A DNA stretch of 64,000 bases from an uncultured Psychroserpens sp. (GCF_947500255.1 NZ_CANMRL010000001.1:930001-994000), one strand, 5' to 3'. Counted from the stretch's first letter, positions 9,178 through 17,676 are shown. A program made the numbers and translations. The notes: generated by a model not told the origin, from the letters alone.

Positions 9178-10389
9178 TTATTTAGAGGGCAAAGATTCGT
9201 TGGAAGTTAATGCCCAATTTATGCCAAGGACTGTAATTAGGTTATCCTCACCAACAGGAAAATCTTTACCAAACCCTCCCGTAAGACTTATTTTTTTATT
9301 GATTTGATACGTAATATTACCTACAGACCTGTATTGTTCATCATCACCGTCACGTTGCAAATATTCATAGGACAAATTGAACTTTCCTAGTTCCAATTCA
9401 AGTTTCCCTCCAATATCCCAAAAACTTGTATCGAAATAATTCTGCTCGGCATCAATGTTAAAGCCATTATCAATATATCGGCTAATAGCATACAAATGGA
9501 AGTAGTTTTTATCATTAAACGGGAGCGCCAAATCTAGTGTAACCCATCCTCCTAAACGCTTTGCTGTATTACTATCAAATGTGTTTTCTTTAAAAAGCAA
9601 ACTGTATGCTAGAGCTCCATCCAATCGTAAAACCGGTTTAATGTTTTTAGGATTATAATAGAACTTTACAATTCTTTCAGTGATTTCATCAAAGTAAGCA
9701 GTCGCTAAACTTTTTCCATCTGCATAAGTTGATTTATAGTCTGGATTTTGATTTAAAACGGTATTAGCAATATCAACATAATTTTGCGGTATCGTTTTAT
9801 TCTTGACGTACTCATCTGCCATTTCCCTAGTTACAATTGCATTAGAAAAAACTAAGGTTCCATTATATTTATTAAGTGCATCATTAGAATAAGGCTGACT
9901 AATATCGCTTAAAATATTAACTATTTTATCCGTTTGTTTTCTACTAAATAATTGAAATAAGGTAGTTCTCAAACCTATTGCCGCAACCTTTTTTTCTTCT
10001 TCAAATCCTTGAAACTCTTTATTGGTATAAGCTATTGAAAAAGAGGTGTTGGTCTGTAATGCCTTAAACGGATCAATAATATATTCTCCTTTTCTATTTT
10101 TTTTTAATCCACGATAGTCTTCATAAGATTTATCCTTAGTATTAGGAATAAGCCAATATGGATTGGTCTCTAAAGCAATGTTTCCATTAGAAAATCCATT
10201 AGACACATACAGAGCTAAACTCTTAATGTTATCAGGTGTGTTAATTGCTGTTGGTGCTTCTTCGATGATAGTAAACGCAGGGTTAGCAGTACTCTCGAAA
10301 TTAAAATCGTTAATTGATGCTTTATTTTCTTCTTGCGCATTTACAATTAATGCACTTAGACTGAACAAAAAGGTAAGAACTCTTTTCAT
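9178..10389 (-). CDS. Secreted or outer-membrane protein of unknown function
   Basis: A 403-aa protein with a signal peptide (MKRVLTFLFSLSALIVNAQ, cleavage probably after NAQ). The rest is rich in short alternating-hydrophobic strands with aromatic ends (for example FHLYAISRYIDNGF, FNLSYEYLQRDGDD and ISLTGGFGKDF), suggesting an outer-membrane beta-barrel or barrel-like protein. I recognise no named family. It follows the 150-aa gene by 2 nt and is probably co-transcribed with it. Confidence 0.75.
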   Translation of the reverse strand: MKRVLTFLFSLSALIVNAQEENKASINDFNFESTANPAFTIIEEAPTAINTPDNIKSLALYVSNGFSNGNIALETNPYWLIPNTKDKSYEDYRGLKKNRKGEYIIDPFKALQTNTSFSIAYTNKEFQGFEEEKKVAAIGLRTTLFQLFSRKQTDKIVNILSDISQPYSNDALNKYNGTLVFSNAIVTREMADEYVKNKTIPQNYVDIANTVLNQNPDYKSTYADGKSLATAYFDEITERIVKFYYNPKNIKPVLRLDGALAYSLLFKENTFDSNTAKRLGGWVTLDLALPFNDKNYFHLYAISRYIDNGFNIDAEQNYFDTSFWDIGGKLELELGKFNLSYEYLQRDGDDEQYRSVGNITYQINKKISLTGGFGKDFPVGEDNLITVLGINWALTSNESLPSK

Positions 10390-10391
10390 AA

Positions 10392-10844
10392 TTACTGATT
10401 TAATGATTTAACAAATTCTCTATGGTTGTTCTTCAGGTCATCATTTAAAACAATTTCAATAGTCTTTTCTACTGAAAACTGTTCAGCAGAAACATCTTTA
10501 AATTCATCTTCAAAATCTACAAGAGTAGAATAATAGGTTTTACGATTATCCTGGTCATAAACGCTATATCGAATAAGTGTTCGTTCTTTGGCCTTCTGTT
10601 TGTTTGGCTCTTGATTTACATCTACAATAAAAACAAATTTAGCAGCTAAAATTGCGCGTTGTACGGCCTTCTCTTTTGAGAAAGATGCAGAATTAGAGAC
10701 ATTATCCAGAATTTCAAAATCCATAGGGTTATTCTTTTTTTTAAGTGCAAAGACTGTAGGTCCAACTTGTTTCGCAATGGATTCCACATCAGTGATATTT
10801 ATCGTTATCTTCTGATTATTGTTGAATGTTTCAAAGGTTTCCAT
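10392..10844 (-). CDS. Unknown cytoplasmic protein
   Basis: A 150-aa protein without signal peptide or membrane segment, mixed alpha/beta in composition. I do not recognise a family. It is the first gene of a two-gene unit with the downstream secreted beta-strand-rich protein. It is preceded by a leader with two hairpins, one followed by a T-run on this strand (see the leader entry). Confidence 0.7.
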   Translation of the reverse strand: METFETFNNNQKITINITDVESIAKQVGPTVFALKKKNNPMDFEILDNVSNSASFSKEKAVQRAILAAKFVFIVDVNQEPNKQKAKERTLIRYSVYDQDNRKTYYSTLVDFEDEFKDVSAEQFSVEKTIEIVLNDDLKNNHREFVKSLNQ

Positions 10845-10900
10845 AATTATATGTTGATTTATTGATTAGCTTCTATTAAATCTTAAGCACAAGACATGTG

Positions 10901-11004
10901 GTTACTCTTTCAGGAGTAACTAGCTACTAAATTCTATATTAGGGAGGAAAAAATCAATACCTGTAACAAGGTATATTGATAATTATTATAAAGTTACAAA
11001 AATA
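10901..11004 (-). promoter_or_regulatory. Structured leader: promoter box, terminator-like hairpin, second hairpin
   Basis: On the minus strand, TATTTTTG (11004-10997) fits a -7 box. About 10 nt after the expected start lies a hairpin (10980-10953, ten pairs with a 2-nt bulge) followed directly by six T. A second hairpin (10920-10901, seven pairs) follows before the ATG at 10844. The arrangement looks like an attenuator or premature terminator ahead of the two unknown genes. No -33 TTG is visible at the expected place. Confidence 0.45.
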
Positions 11005-11091
11005 ATCCATTGGTTTTAGTGAAACCTTGAATGTTAACAGAAATCATACAATACTGTCAAACGCTTATAATACCTACTGTTTTATGTATAC

Positions 11092-11157
11092 CTAGGTTAA
11101 TGCTAGGTTAACCTCTAGCTTTTTTTAGGGTTTTTCTAAATCTTCGTTCTAGATTTG
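11092..11157 (+). promoter_or_regulatory. Regulated promoter with tandem CTAGGTTAA repeats (copy 1)
   Basis: Two CTAGGTTAA units occur at 11092-11100 and 11103-11111 (11-bp period), followed by CCTCTAGC. TAGATTTG at 11150-11157 is a perfect TAnnTTTG -7 box, but no -33 TTG precedes it at normal spacing, as expected for an activator-dependent promoter. The same arrangement recurs at 13505-13568. Tandem sites spaced 10-11 bp are typical for OmpR-family regulators, so the response regulator at 12804 is the likely binder. Confidence 0.7.
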
Positions 11158-11188
11158 TATCATCATCAATCATTAAAATCAATATATC

Positions 11189-11284
11189 ATGAGAACTTTA
11201 AACAATGATCTAATTACAGAAACAAACCAAGGAACTAAATCACACAATTGGAATTCTAAAAGACGTTACAGGTCTATTAAATAA
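11189..11284 (+). CDS. Small leader ORF, 31 aa, upstream of a histidine kinase
   Basis: ATG at 11189-11191, 31 codons and a TAA at 11282-11284. The product is polar and basic at its end (KRRYRSIK) with no hydrophobic segment. Support for translation: the promoter and 5' leader are organised like those of the secreted protein at 13598, including a shared CAATCATTAAAA just before the ATG and similar distances from the -7 box (39 and 37 nt). It could be a leader peptide, a real small protein, or fortuitous. Function unknown. Confidence 0.45.
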   Translation: MRTLNNDLITETNQGTKSHNWNSKRRYRSIK

Positions 11285-11391
11285 AACCTTATGAATTCAT
11301 CAATCAAACAATCAACCTTTATGACGAGCATAGTGTCTTTTTAGACAATATGCTCTCATTTATCAAAGACGATTCTTAATTTTAAGGCACT

Positions 11392-12795
11392 ATGAACCGC
11401 ATGAAGAAAAAAATAAACCTCTTAATTATTGTTTCAGTTCTGGGACTAATAGCTTTATCTATTATTCAAGGCTACTTGATTAATAACACCTACAAGCTAA
11501 AAAAGGAGGCTTTTATTACAGAAACAAGACGGTCCATTTCACAAATTGATGACTTTTCTCCCGCCTTAGATTCGTTATCAGATATTTGGCAAGATAACTT
11601 TCTAAATACCATAGCAGATTATAAAGCCAATACAGCTACCAGAGCTGATATTTTAGATGGGTTACAATTTGTAATTGATTCTATTAACGATACCTATCGC
11701 AGCGAGTATCAGAAAGAATTAGTAAAAAATAATATCCCTTATGGGATTAAGTTTCATAAAAGAGTAAAGGCTATTGTTTTACAAGATTCTATTAAGAATG
11801 ACACTATTTTCGATTTTGAAAAAACACCTAAACGTATTGTTTTAGGCGATCCTATTTCCGAAGATAAAGAAATTGGCGTAAGCACAACATTATGGCAAAC
11901 AGACCATACTTCTAGTAGAATAATTAATGGCGAAAACAAAGAAATTGTATTTTACTTATTGTTTCAAACTCAAGATAAAATGGACATAGACGGTTGGGAA
12001 AAGATCGTTTTTAAACAAATGTCTGGACTGCTTCTACTCTCGCTTTTAATCTTTTCGGTCGTGATTGGATTATTATATTATTCTATAAAAAGTTTAATCA
12101 CTCAGAAAAAGATCGCAGATATTAAAACCGATTTCGTCAATAATATTACGCACGAGCTTAAAACACCATTAGCTACCTTGACATTGGCAACAAAAATGCT
12201 AAAAAGCAATGAGGTACAGCAACAACCTAAACTTGTTGATAATACAGTAAATACCATTGAACGCCAAAATAAGCGACTTCAAAAACTCATTGACCAAGTT
12301 TTAACCAATAGTTTAGGTTATAATGAAATACAACTGCACAAAGAAGAAGTGCATATTGAAAATTATATCAATACTATTTTGGATGATTTCTTACTAGCAG
12401 TCAAAACAGAGCATGTTACTGTGAACAGACAATTTATAGGGTCAAAACAAACAATTCAACTCGATAAATTCTATATCACTACAGCTTTACTGAATATTCT
12501 TGAAAATGCTGTAAAATATGCAAGTGACAACATTATCATTGATTGTAAGGTTAAAAGCAATAGCGAGTTGAAAATTTCAATAAAAGATAATGGTATTGGT
12601 ATTTCAGAAAAAGATAAAAAACAAGTCTTTGATAAGTTCTTTAGAGCTGGGAATAAAGAAATTCACGATGTCAAGGGTTTGGGTTTAGGCTTGTATTACA
12701 CAAATCAAATTATAAAAGCACACCACGGAAATATTATTGTTGAAAGCAAAGAAGGGAAAGGATCAACATTTATATTAACTATTCCATTTAATTAA
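11392..12795 (+). CDS. Sensor histidine kinase (RprX-like)
   Basis: A 467-aa membrane kinase: TM1 around residues 7-28, a periplasmic sensor region of about 175 aa with no recognised fold, and TM2 near 207-230. A HisKA dimerisation domain follows with phospho-acceptor His254 in NITHELKTPLATL, then a HATPase_c domain with N box (NILENAVKYA), DNGIGIS and GLGLGLYYTNQI. It would phosphorylate the regulator encoded 8 nt downstream. The pair resembles RprX/RprY of Bacteroidetes. The signal sensed is unknown. It is preceded by a repeat-bearing promoter and a 31-codon ORF. Confidence 0.92.
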   Translation: MNRMKKKINLLIIVSVLGLIALSIIQGYLINNTYKLKKEAFITETRRSISQIDDFSPALDSLSDIWQDNFLNTIADYKANTATRADILDGLQFVIDSINDTYRSEYQKELVKNNIPYGIKFHKRVKAIVLQDSIKNDTIFDFEKTPKRIVLGDPISEDKEIGVSTTLWQTDHTSSRIINGENKEIVFYLLFQTQDKMDIDGWEKIVFKQMSGLLLLSLLIFSVVIGLLYYSIKSLITQKKIADIKTDFVNNITHELKTPLATLTLATKMLKSNEVQQQPKLVDNTVNTIERQNKRLQKLIDQVLTNSLGYNEIQLHKEEVHIENYINTILDDFLLAVKTEHVTVNRQFIGSKQTIQLDKFYITTALLNILENAVKYASDNIIIDCKVKSNSELKISIKDNGIGISEKDKKQVFDKFFRAGNKEIHDVKGLGLGLYYTNQIIKAHHGNIIVESKEGKGSTFILTIPFN

Positions 12796-12803
12796 TTTAA
12801 AGC

Positions 12804-13490
12804 ATGAAACATATTCTTTTAGCAGAAGATGATTTAGACTTCGGACATATTTTAAAACAATATTTAGAAATTTCAGGTTACCAGATTACTTGGGCAAAAG
12901 ACGGGAAAGAAGCGCTGGAACAATTTAAAAAAGAACATTATAATATTTGCGTTTTCGATGTTATGATGCCAAAAATGGATGGGTTCACGTTAGCTGAGAA
13001 TGTCATTAACATCAATCCAGAAACACCTTTCATTTTCTTAACAGCTCGTAAACTCAAAGAAGATAAAATAAAAGGCTTGAAATTGGGCGCCGATGATTAT
13101 ATCGTTAAACCTTTTGAAGCCGATGAATTGGTATTAAGATTAAACAACATTCTAAGGCGTACCGAAAAAGCTGTAAATCAATTACCACAACAAGACACCA
13201 TCAAGATTGGCAACTATACATTTGACACTAAGCGTTTAGAGCTCTCGTGTAATGACTATAATAAACAACTCACGCTAAAAGAAGCAGAGTTAATTATCTT
13301 TCTTTTCGATCATAAAAATCAACTTTTAAAACGCGAAGATATTCTTAAAGCGGTGTGGGATAGTCATGATTTTTTCTCAGGACGAAGTATGGATGTTTTT
13401 ATAAGTAGACTTCGTAAATATTTTAAACAAGACCCTTCAATTTCTATCGAAAGTATTAGAAATGTTGGCCTAGAATTTAAAGTAAGTTAA
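12804..13490 (+). CDS. OmpR-family response regulator (RprY-like)
   Basis: A 228-aa protein with a receiver domain (acidic pair LAEDD at 6-10, phospho-acceptor Asp52 in FDVMMPKMDG, conserved Lys in YIVKPFE) and a C-terminal winged helix (residues ~130-228, with SGRSMDVFISRLRKYF). It is coupled with the kinase just upstream. Two promoters in the neighbourhood carry tandem CTAGGTTAA-type repeats with the 11-bp spacing used by this family, suggesting autoregulation and control of the gene at 13598. Confidence 0.95.
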   Translation: MKHILLAEDDLDFGHILKQYLEISGYQITWAKDGKEALEQFKKEHYNICVFDVMMPKMDGFTLAENVININPETPFIFLTARKLKEDKIKGLKLGADDYIVKPFEADELVLRLNNILRRTEKAVNQLPQQDTIKIGNYTFDTKRLELSCNDYNKQLTLKEAELIIFLFDHKNQLLKREDILKAVWDSHDFFSGRSMDVFISRLRKYFKQDPSISIESIRNVGLEFKVS

Positions 13491-13504
13491 TACAACATAA
13501 CGTG

Positions 13505-13568
13505 TTGGTTAATGCTAGGTTAACGCCTAGCATTTTCTTTTTTAGACTCTTACCGTCCTGTACATTTG
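13505..13568 (+). promoter_or_regulatory. Regulated promoter with tandem CTAGGTTAA-type repeats (copy 2)
   Basis: TTGGTTAA (13505-13512) and CTAGGTTAA (13515-13523) keep the same 11-bp period as copy 1 and are followed by CGCCTAGC. The -7 box TACATTTG lies at 13561-13568, 46 bp from the second repeat (47 bp in copy 1). Both copies have a TTTTTTAG stretch in between and lack a -33 TTG. This promoter would drive the secreted protein at 13598. Confidence 0.7.
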
Positions 13569-13597
13569 TATCAAACAATCATTAAAAACGAACAGTT

Positions 13598-14239
13598 ATG
13601 AATTTTTCAAAATCAAAAGACAGACAAAATAGCATCAGAATTATTGATGTAAAAAAAGAGTTAAGTTTAGCAATTATTTGCGTTTTACTTTCAATGCACA
13701 CGTTAAATGCACAAACAACTCCAGAACCTCCAACACCTCCACAAACCAATACAACTTCTGGAACATCATACTCTATTTCAATAGATAATGATGATGACGA
13801 AACTTCTAATAGTTCAATATCTATAAAAACAACAGATGATTATTATAAGTTCAGAGCAAGTTTTCACAAGTCTAAAAATGAACGTGTAAAATCTATGCTT
13901 ATCAAAAACTTAGGCAATAGCAATTTAAAAGTTGATGGTAACACCTATCTATGGACCGATAGTAAAAATGGAGACGAGGTTTTTGAATGTAAGTTAACTA
14001 AAGGACATCTAAGAATGTCATTAGATAGCGAAGTAGCATCTAAAGGTTTTACACAAAAAATCACCGAGCTTGGAAAAGAATTAAAATATTTCATCTCTGG
14101 TACAGATCGTAAAAAAGAAGAGTTTAAAAAAGCAGAGAGAGCTAAGCGTGACCTAGAGAGAGCACAAAGAGATTTAGAGCGTGCAAAACGCGATTTAGAA
14201 CGTGCAGAAAGAGATGCTAAACGAGCAAAAGGCAATTAA
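13598..14239 (+). CDS. Exported protein with C-terminal charged heptad repeats, likely two-component target
   Basis: A 213-aa protein. Residues ~22-39 (LSLAIICVLLSMHTLNAQ) look like a signal peptide after a long basic N-terminus. A proline/threonine-rich linker and an acidic stretch follow, then a ~90-aa domain I cannot name. The last ~45 residues are an Arg/Lys/Glu-rich helix with four or five 7-residue units of the form LERAxRD, probably a coiled coil or single alpha-helix. It follows the response regulator and has the same promoter layout as the kinase operon. Confidence 0.75.
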   Translation: MNFSKSKDRQNSIRIIDVKKELSLAIICVLLSMHTLNAQTTPEPPTPPQTNTTSGTSYSISIDNDDDETSNSSISIKTTDDYYKFRASFHKSKNERVKSMLIKNLGNSNLKVDGNTYLWTDSKNGDEVFECKLTKGHLRMSLDSEVASKGFTQKITELGKELKYFISGTDRKKEEFKKAERAKRDLERAQRDLERAKRDLERAERDAKRAKGN

Positions 14240-14256
14240 AACCAATCAATCAAAAG

Positions 14257-14308
14257 AATATTCTATAATATTCTATAAATTAGCCATTAAATAAACTTAT
14301 TTAATGGC
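14257..14308 (+). promoter_or_regulatory. 10-bp tandem repeat and hairpin enclosing the next start codon
   Basis: AATATTCTAT occurs twice in tandem (14257-14276). It is followed by a perfect 12-bp inverted repeat (14283-14294 with 14297-14308, 2-nt loop) and then TTTACTTTT. The ATG of the CNNM gene at 14304 is inside the right arm. The hairpin may terminate the upstream transcript, mask the start codon, or both. Confidence 0.5.
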
Positions 14309-15434
14309 TTTACTTTTATTATTCGCATTTGTTTCTATTTTCTTTTCTTTTTTATGTTCTATTCTAGAAGCTGTATTGCTAAGTGTAACACCAACATTCA
14401 TCAACGTTAAGAAGAAGGAAGGCAAAGCCTATGCAAACGCTTTAGAAGCCTTAAAAAAAGATGTTGACCGTCCTTTAATTGCCATACTAACATTAAACAC
14501 TATAGCACACACGGTTGGTGCTATTTTAGTTGGTGTGCAAGCCAAAGTCGCTTATGTCGAGCTATATGGCACACAAACTAGACGTGTTTTTGGTATTGAA
14601 TTTACTGAAGAATTAATGGTTGGTGTTGTCTCATCCATTATGACTGTTTTAATTTTAGTTGCTTCAGAAATTATTCCAAAAACGATAGGAGCTACGTATT
14701 GGAAGCAGCTGGCAAACTTCACTACCAAAGCTTTAAAACTTTTAATTATTCCATTAAAATACACAGGGATTTTATGGATCTTGCAATTGACCACAAAACT
14801 TATTGGTGGTAAAGGACATCATGGAAGTGTTTTAAGTCGTGAAGACTTTCATGTTATGGCAGATATGGCACAAGAAGAAGGTGTGTTTCAAGAAAGTGAA
14901 AGCAAGATTATCAAAAACCTTTTAACGTTTAAAGAAGTCTTTGCTAAAGATGTGATGACACCTAGAACTGTAATGAAAGCCGAAGATGAAACAACAACTG
15001 TTGAAGATTTTTTTAATAAAAATATGAATCTGCGATTCTCAAGAATCCCAATTTATTTAGACAATCCAGATAATATTAAGGGCTTGGTTTTAAAAGACGA
15101 AGTATTTAAAGAAATGGCGCTTGATAACGGTTCTAAAAAATTGTCTGAGCTTAAACGACATATTATTGTTGTTGAACGCAACTTACCTATTCCTAAATTA
15201 TTTGAACAGTTAGTTGAAAGTCGAAACCATATGGCTTTAGTTGTCGATGAATACGGTTCGGTTAGTGGCTTAGTCACGATGGAAGATGTGATCGAGACCT
15301 TACTAGGTATGGAGATTATGGATGAAAGTGATAATGTATCCGATCTTCAACATATGGCAAGAAAAAGTTGGGAAGCAAGGGCAAAAAAACTAGGGATTTT
15401 AGACGACACTAATTCTGAAGATAAAGAGGAATAA
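14304..15434 (+). CDS. CNNM-domain/CBS-domain membrane protein (CorC/TlyC-type)
   Basis: A 376-aa protein. Residues ~1-185 are a DUF21/CNNM transmembrane domain with three to four hydrophobic segments and the EIIPKTIGA motif. Residues ~205-330 are a CBS pair (DVMTPRTVMKAE, RIPIYLDNPDNIKGLV, ALVVDEYGSVSGLVTMEDV). The C-terminal CorC/HlyC domain is absent or reduced. Members are proposed magnesium or divalent-cation exporters. The alternative name haemolysin is historical. The start codon lies in a hairpin. The next gene follows after 1 nt. Confidence 0.9.
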   Translation: MALLLLFAFVSIFFSFLCSILEAVLLSVTPTFINVKKKEGKAYANALEALKKDVDRPLIAILTLNTIAHTVGAILVGVQAKVAYVELYGTQTRRVFGIEFTEELMVGVVSSIMTVLILVASEIIPKTIGATYWKQLANFTTKALKLLIIPLKYTGILWILQLTTKLIGGKGHHGSVLSREDFHVMADMAQEEGVFQESESKIIKNLLTFKEVFAKDVMTPRTVMKAEDETTTVEDFFNKNMNLRFSRIPIYLDNPDNIKGLVLKDEVFKEMALDNGSKKLSELKRHIIVVERNLPIPKLFEQLVESRNHMALVVDEYGSVSGLVTMEDVIETLLGMEIMDESDNVSDLQHMARKSWEARAKKLGILDDTNSEDKEE

Positions 15435-15435
15435 T

Positions 15436-15909
15436 ATGGAAACCTGTATCATTAATTCACCTTTAGGATACACCAAGATTATTGGTGATGAAGATGGTAT
15501 TGCCCAAGTAACAGTTTTAAATTCCGAAGAAAAAGAAACAGATATCATTCCAACAGTCTTAGAAGATTGTGTTATTCAACTTAGAGATTATTTTGAAGGA
15601 ACACGAACCAAATTCGATTTAAAATTAAATCCGCAAGGCACCGAATTTCAGAAATTAATATGGACTCTTCTTGAAGAAATTCCATACGGAAAAACCATCT
15701 CATATTTACAATTATCAAAACGCCTTGGCGATGTAAAAGCCATAAGAGCTGTCGCCAATGCTAATGGTAAAAACCCATTGTGGATTATTGTCCCATGTCA
15801 TCGCGTGATTGGAAGCGACGGAAGTCTCACTGGTTATGCTGGTGGATTACATAGAAAAAAATGGCTGTTAGAACTTGAAAGTCCGTACAAACAGCAATCC
15901 CTATTTTAA
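15436..15909 (+). CDS. ogt: Methylated-DNA--[protein]-cysteine S-methyltransferase
   Basis: A 157-aa protein that repairs O6-methylguanine by transferring the methyl group to its own cysteine. The active-site motif IVPCHRVIG places the acceptor at Cys121, and the asparagine-hinge segment AIRAVANANGKNP precedes it. Length fits the Ogt type without an Ada regulatory domain. The stop codon overlaps the next ATG (TAATG). Confidence 0.95.
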   Translation: METCIINSPLGYTKIIGDEDGIAQVTVLNSEEKETDIIPTVLEDCVIQLRDYFEGTRTKFDLKLNPQGTEFQKLIWTLLEEIPYGKTISYLQLSKRLGDVKAIRAVANANGKNPLWIIVPCHRVIGSDGSLTGYAGGLHRKKWLLELESPYKQQSLF

Positions 15910-16430
15910 TGTACAAAGTTGCTACACGATTTTTAGAACGTTTTTTTAAACCAGCTACTATTTATAAATATGGTTTTAATTGGTCTCCTATGTATAGGCG
16001 AACCACAGCGAAAATCATTGAAGTTAGTGATGATCTATATAAAGTTGTCATTATGATGAAACCCAATTGGAAAAATCGAAATTTTGTAGGTACAATCTTT
16101 GGTGGAAGTATGTTATCTGCCACAGATCCCATTTATATGATTCAGTTGATGCAAATCTTAGGTGAAGACTATGTCGTTTGGGATAAATCGGTTGAAGCAC
16201 GCTATAAAAAGCCTGCAAAAAGTAAGATTTATGGAGAATTTATTTTTTCTGAGCAGGAAATCGAAACTATTAAACAACAGATACTAAATAAAAACGAAAT
16301 AGACATTGTTAAGACCATGAGTCTTGTAGATGCCAAACAAAATATAATTGCTACTTTTAATAAAACACTATATATCGCAGATAAGCGTTTTTATAAAGAG
16401 AAACTAAAACAACGTCAAGCTAACACATAA
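15909..16430 (+). CDS. DUF4442 (hotdog-like) protein
   Basis: A 173-aa protein with RNFVGTIFGGSMLSATDPIYM, the conserved central stretch of the DUF4442 family, whose members are predicted to adopt a thioesterase-like hotdog fold. Substrate and partner are unknown. It is translationally coupled to ogt and followed 10 nt later by a serine hydrolase gene. Confidence 0.8.
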   Translation: MYKVATRFLERFFKPATIYKYGFNWSPMYRRTTAKIIEVSDDLYKVVIMMKPNWKNRNFVGTIFGGSMLSATDPIYMIQLMQILGEDYVVWDKSVEARYKKPAKSKIYGEFIFSEQEIETIKQQILNKNEIDIVKTMSLVDAKQNIIATFNKTLYIADKRFYKEKLKQRQANT

Positions 16431-16440
16431 CTTACTTCCT

Positions 16441-17601
16441 ATGAAATTTATTAAAAAATTCCTTAAAGTCTTAGTATTGCTTTTCGGCTTAATCATTCTT
16501 GTGTTGTATATCACAGATACCGATTACCTTATAAAAGCAGTAAGAACCATTTACATGAAAGGTCATACCACAGCCTTTCTAGAAGATTATAAAGAATTTG
16601 ATAATCAAGCTATAGAAGCCTCAGATACTCCTCAACCTTGGGTAAATCACAAAAACTATAATTCGGTAACCACAACTCCAAAGCTTGAAAAAGCAAACCA
16701 AGAATGGGGCACAATCGCTTACCTCATTATTAAAAATGACAGTATTTGGTTTGAAAAGTATTATGATGGTTTTAATGAAGACTCTAAATCAAATTCGTTT
16801 TCTATGGCAAAAAGTTATGTTTCTGGGTTAATGGGAAAAGCAATTATGGATGGTTATATAAAGAGTTTAGATCAGCCTGTATGTGATTTTCTCCCAGCAT
16901 TCTGTGACGGAAAAGCAGCGAAAATGACAGTTGGAGACTTATCGTCAATGGCATCTGGAACCAATTGGGATGAAGCCTATTATTCGCCTCTATCCATTAC
17001 AACACGTGCTTATTTTGATGATGATCTCGCGAAAGTGATGAACGGTTTAAAAGTAGTTGATGAGCCAGGACAAGGGTTTAAATATGCTAGTGGTGACACC
17101 CAAATGCTAGCCATGGTTATTGAAAAAGCAACAGGTAAAAAGCTGTATGATTATTTTGAAGAAAGTTTCTGGAAGCCTCTAGGGTCTGAAAATGCTACAC
17201 TTTGGCAAGTTGATAGTGAAGGTCATGATTTAGTAAAAGCATATTGCTGCATTGCTAGTAATGCAAAAGACTTTGCACGCTTTGGTAAACTTTATAAAGA
17301 CCATGGTAAATGGAATGGTAAACAAATTTTAGATTCTGCATTTGTAGCAAAATCTGTTAGACCCCGTTTCCCTGAAAGCCCAGAATATGGTTATGGATGG
17401 TGGCTTCGTCAAATAGGTGACAAGCACTTTTTTATGATGCGTGGTCATTTAGGACAATATGTTTTTGTTGAGCCAAATGACAATGTTATTATTATACGAT
17501 TAGGCCATCAAAAATCACCAGATATTGGTACAAAAACATTTACTGACGATATTGGTCTGTACATCGAAGAAGGCTACAAAATGCTGAATACAAAGTCTTA
17601 A
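16441..17601 (+). CDS. Beta-lactamase-family serine hydrolase
   Basis: A 386-aa protein with an N-terminal membrane anchor (residues ~5-24). The catalytic domain carries the SxxK motif with Ser121 and Lys124 (FSMAKSY), the YxS-like motif KYASGDTQ, and a late HLGQ stretch in place of KTG. This pattern matches class C beta-lactamase-like esterases, including 6-aminohexanoate-dimer hydrolase relatives. It probably acts in the periplasm on an unknown ester or amide. There is no evidence for antibiotic resistance. Confidence 0.88.
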   Translation: MKFIKKFLKVLVLLFGLIILVLYITDTDYLIKAVRTIYMKGHTTAFLEDYKEFDNQAIEASDTPQPWVNHKNYNSVTTTPKLEKANQEWGTIAYLIIKNDSIWFEKYYDGFNEDSKSNSFSMAKSYVSGLMGKAIMDGYIKSLDQPVCDFLPAFCDGKAAKMTVGDLSSMASGTNWDEAYYSPLSITTRAYFDDDLAKVMNGLKVVDEPGQGFKYASGDTQMLAMVIEKATGKKLYDYFEESFWKPLGSENATLWQVDSEGHDLVKAYCCIASNAKDFARFGKLYKDHGKWNGKQILDSAFVAKSVRPRFPESPEYGYGWWLRQIGDKHFFMMRGHLGQYVFVEPNDNVIIIRLGHQKSPDIGTKTFTDDIGLYIEEGYKMLNTKS

Positions 17602-17676
17602 TGTTTTGTTATTTAACAAATCGTTAGACGAGCTTCTATGTAATTCTTTCTTTTTTTGATTTAAAACTAATCAATC

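Noticed and set aside
9981-10000. GCAACCTTTT, similar to the ECF -35 near recA
   Set aside because: It lies inside a coding region and no TGCATCTA follows at the right distance.
11291-11344. 17-codon ORF just upstream of the histidine kinase
   Set aside because: Too short and lacks the promoter and leader support that the 31-codon ORF has.
16441-17601. Beta-lactam resistance gene
   Set aside because: SxxK and YxS-like motifs are shared with many esterases, and the KTG motif is missing.
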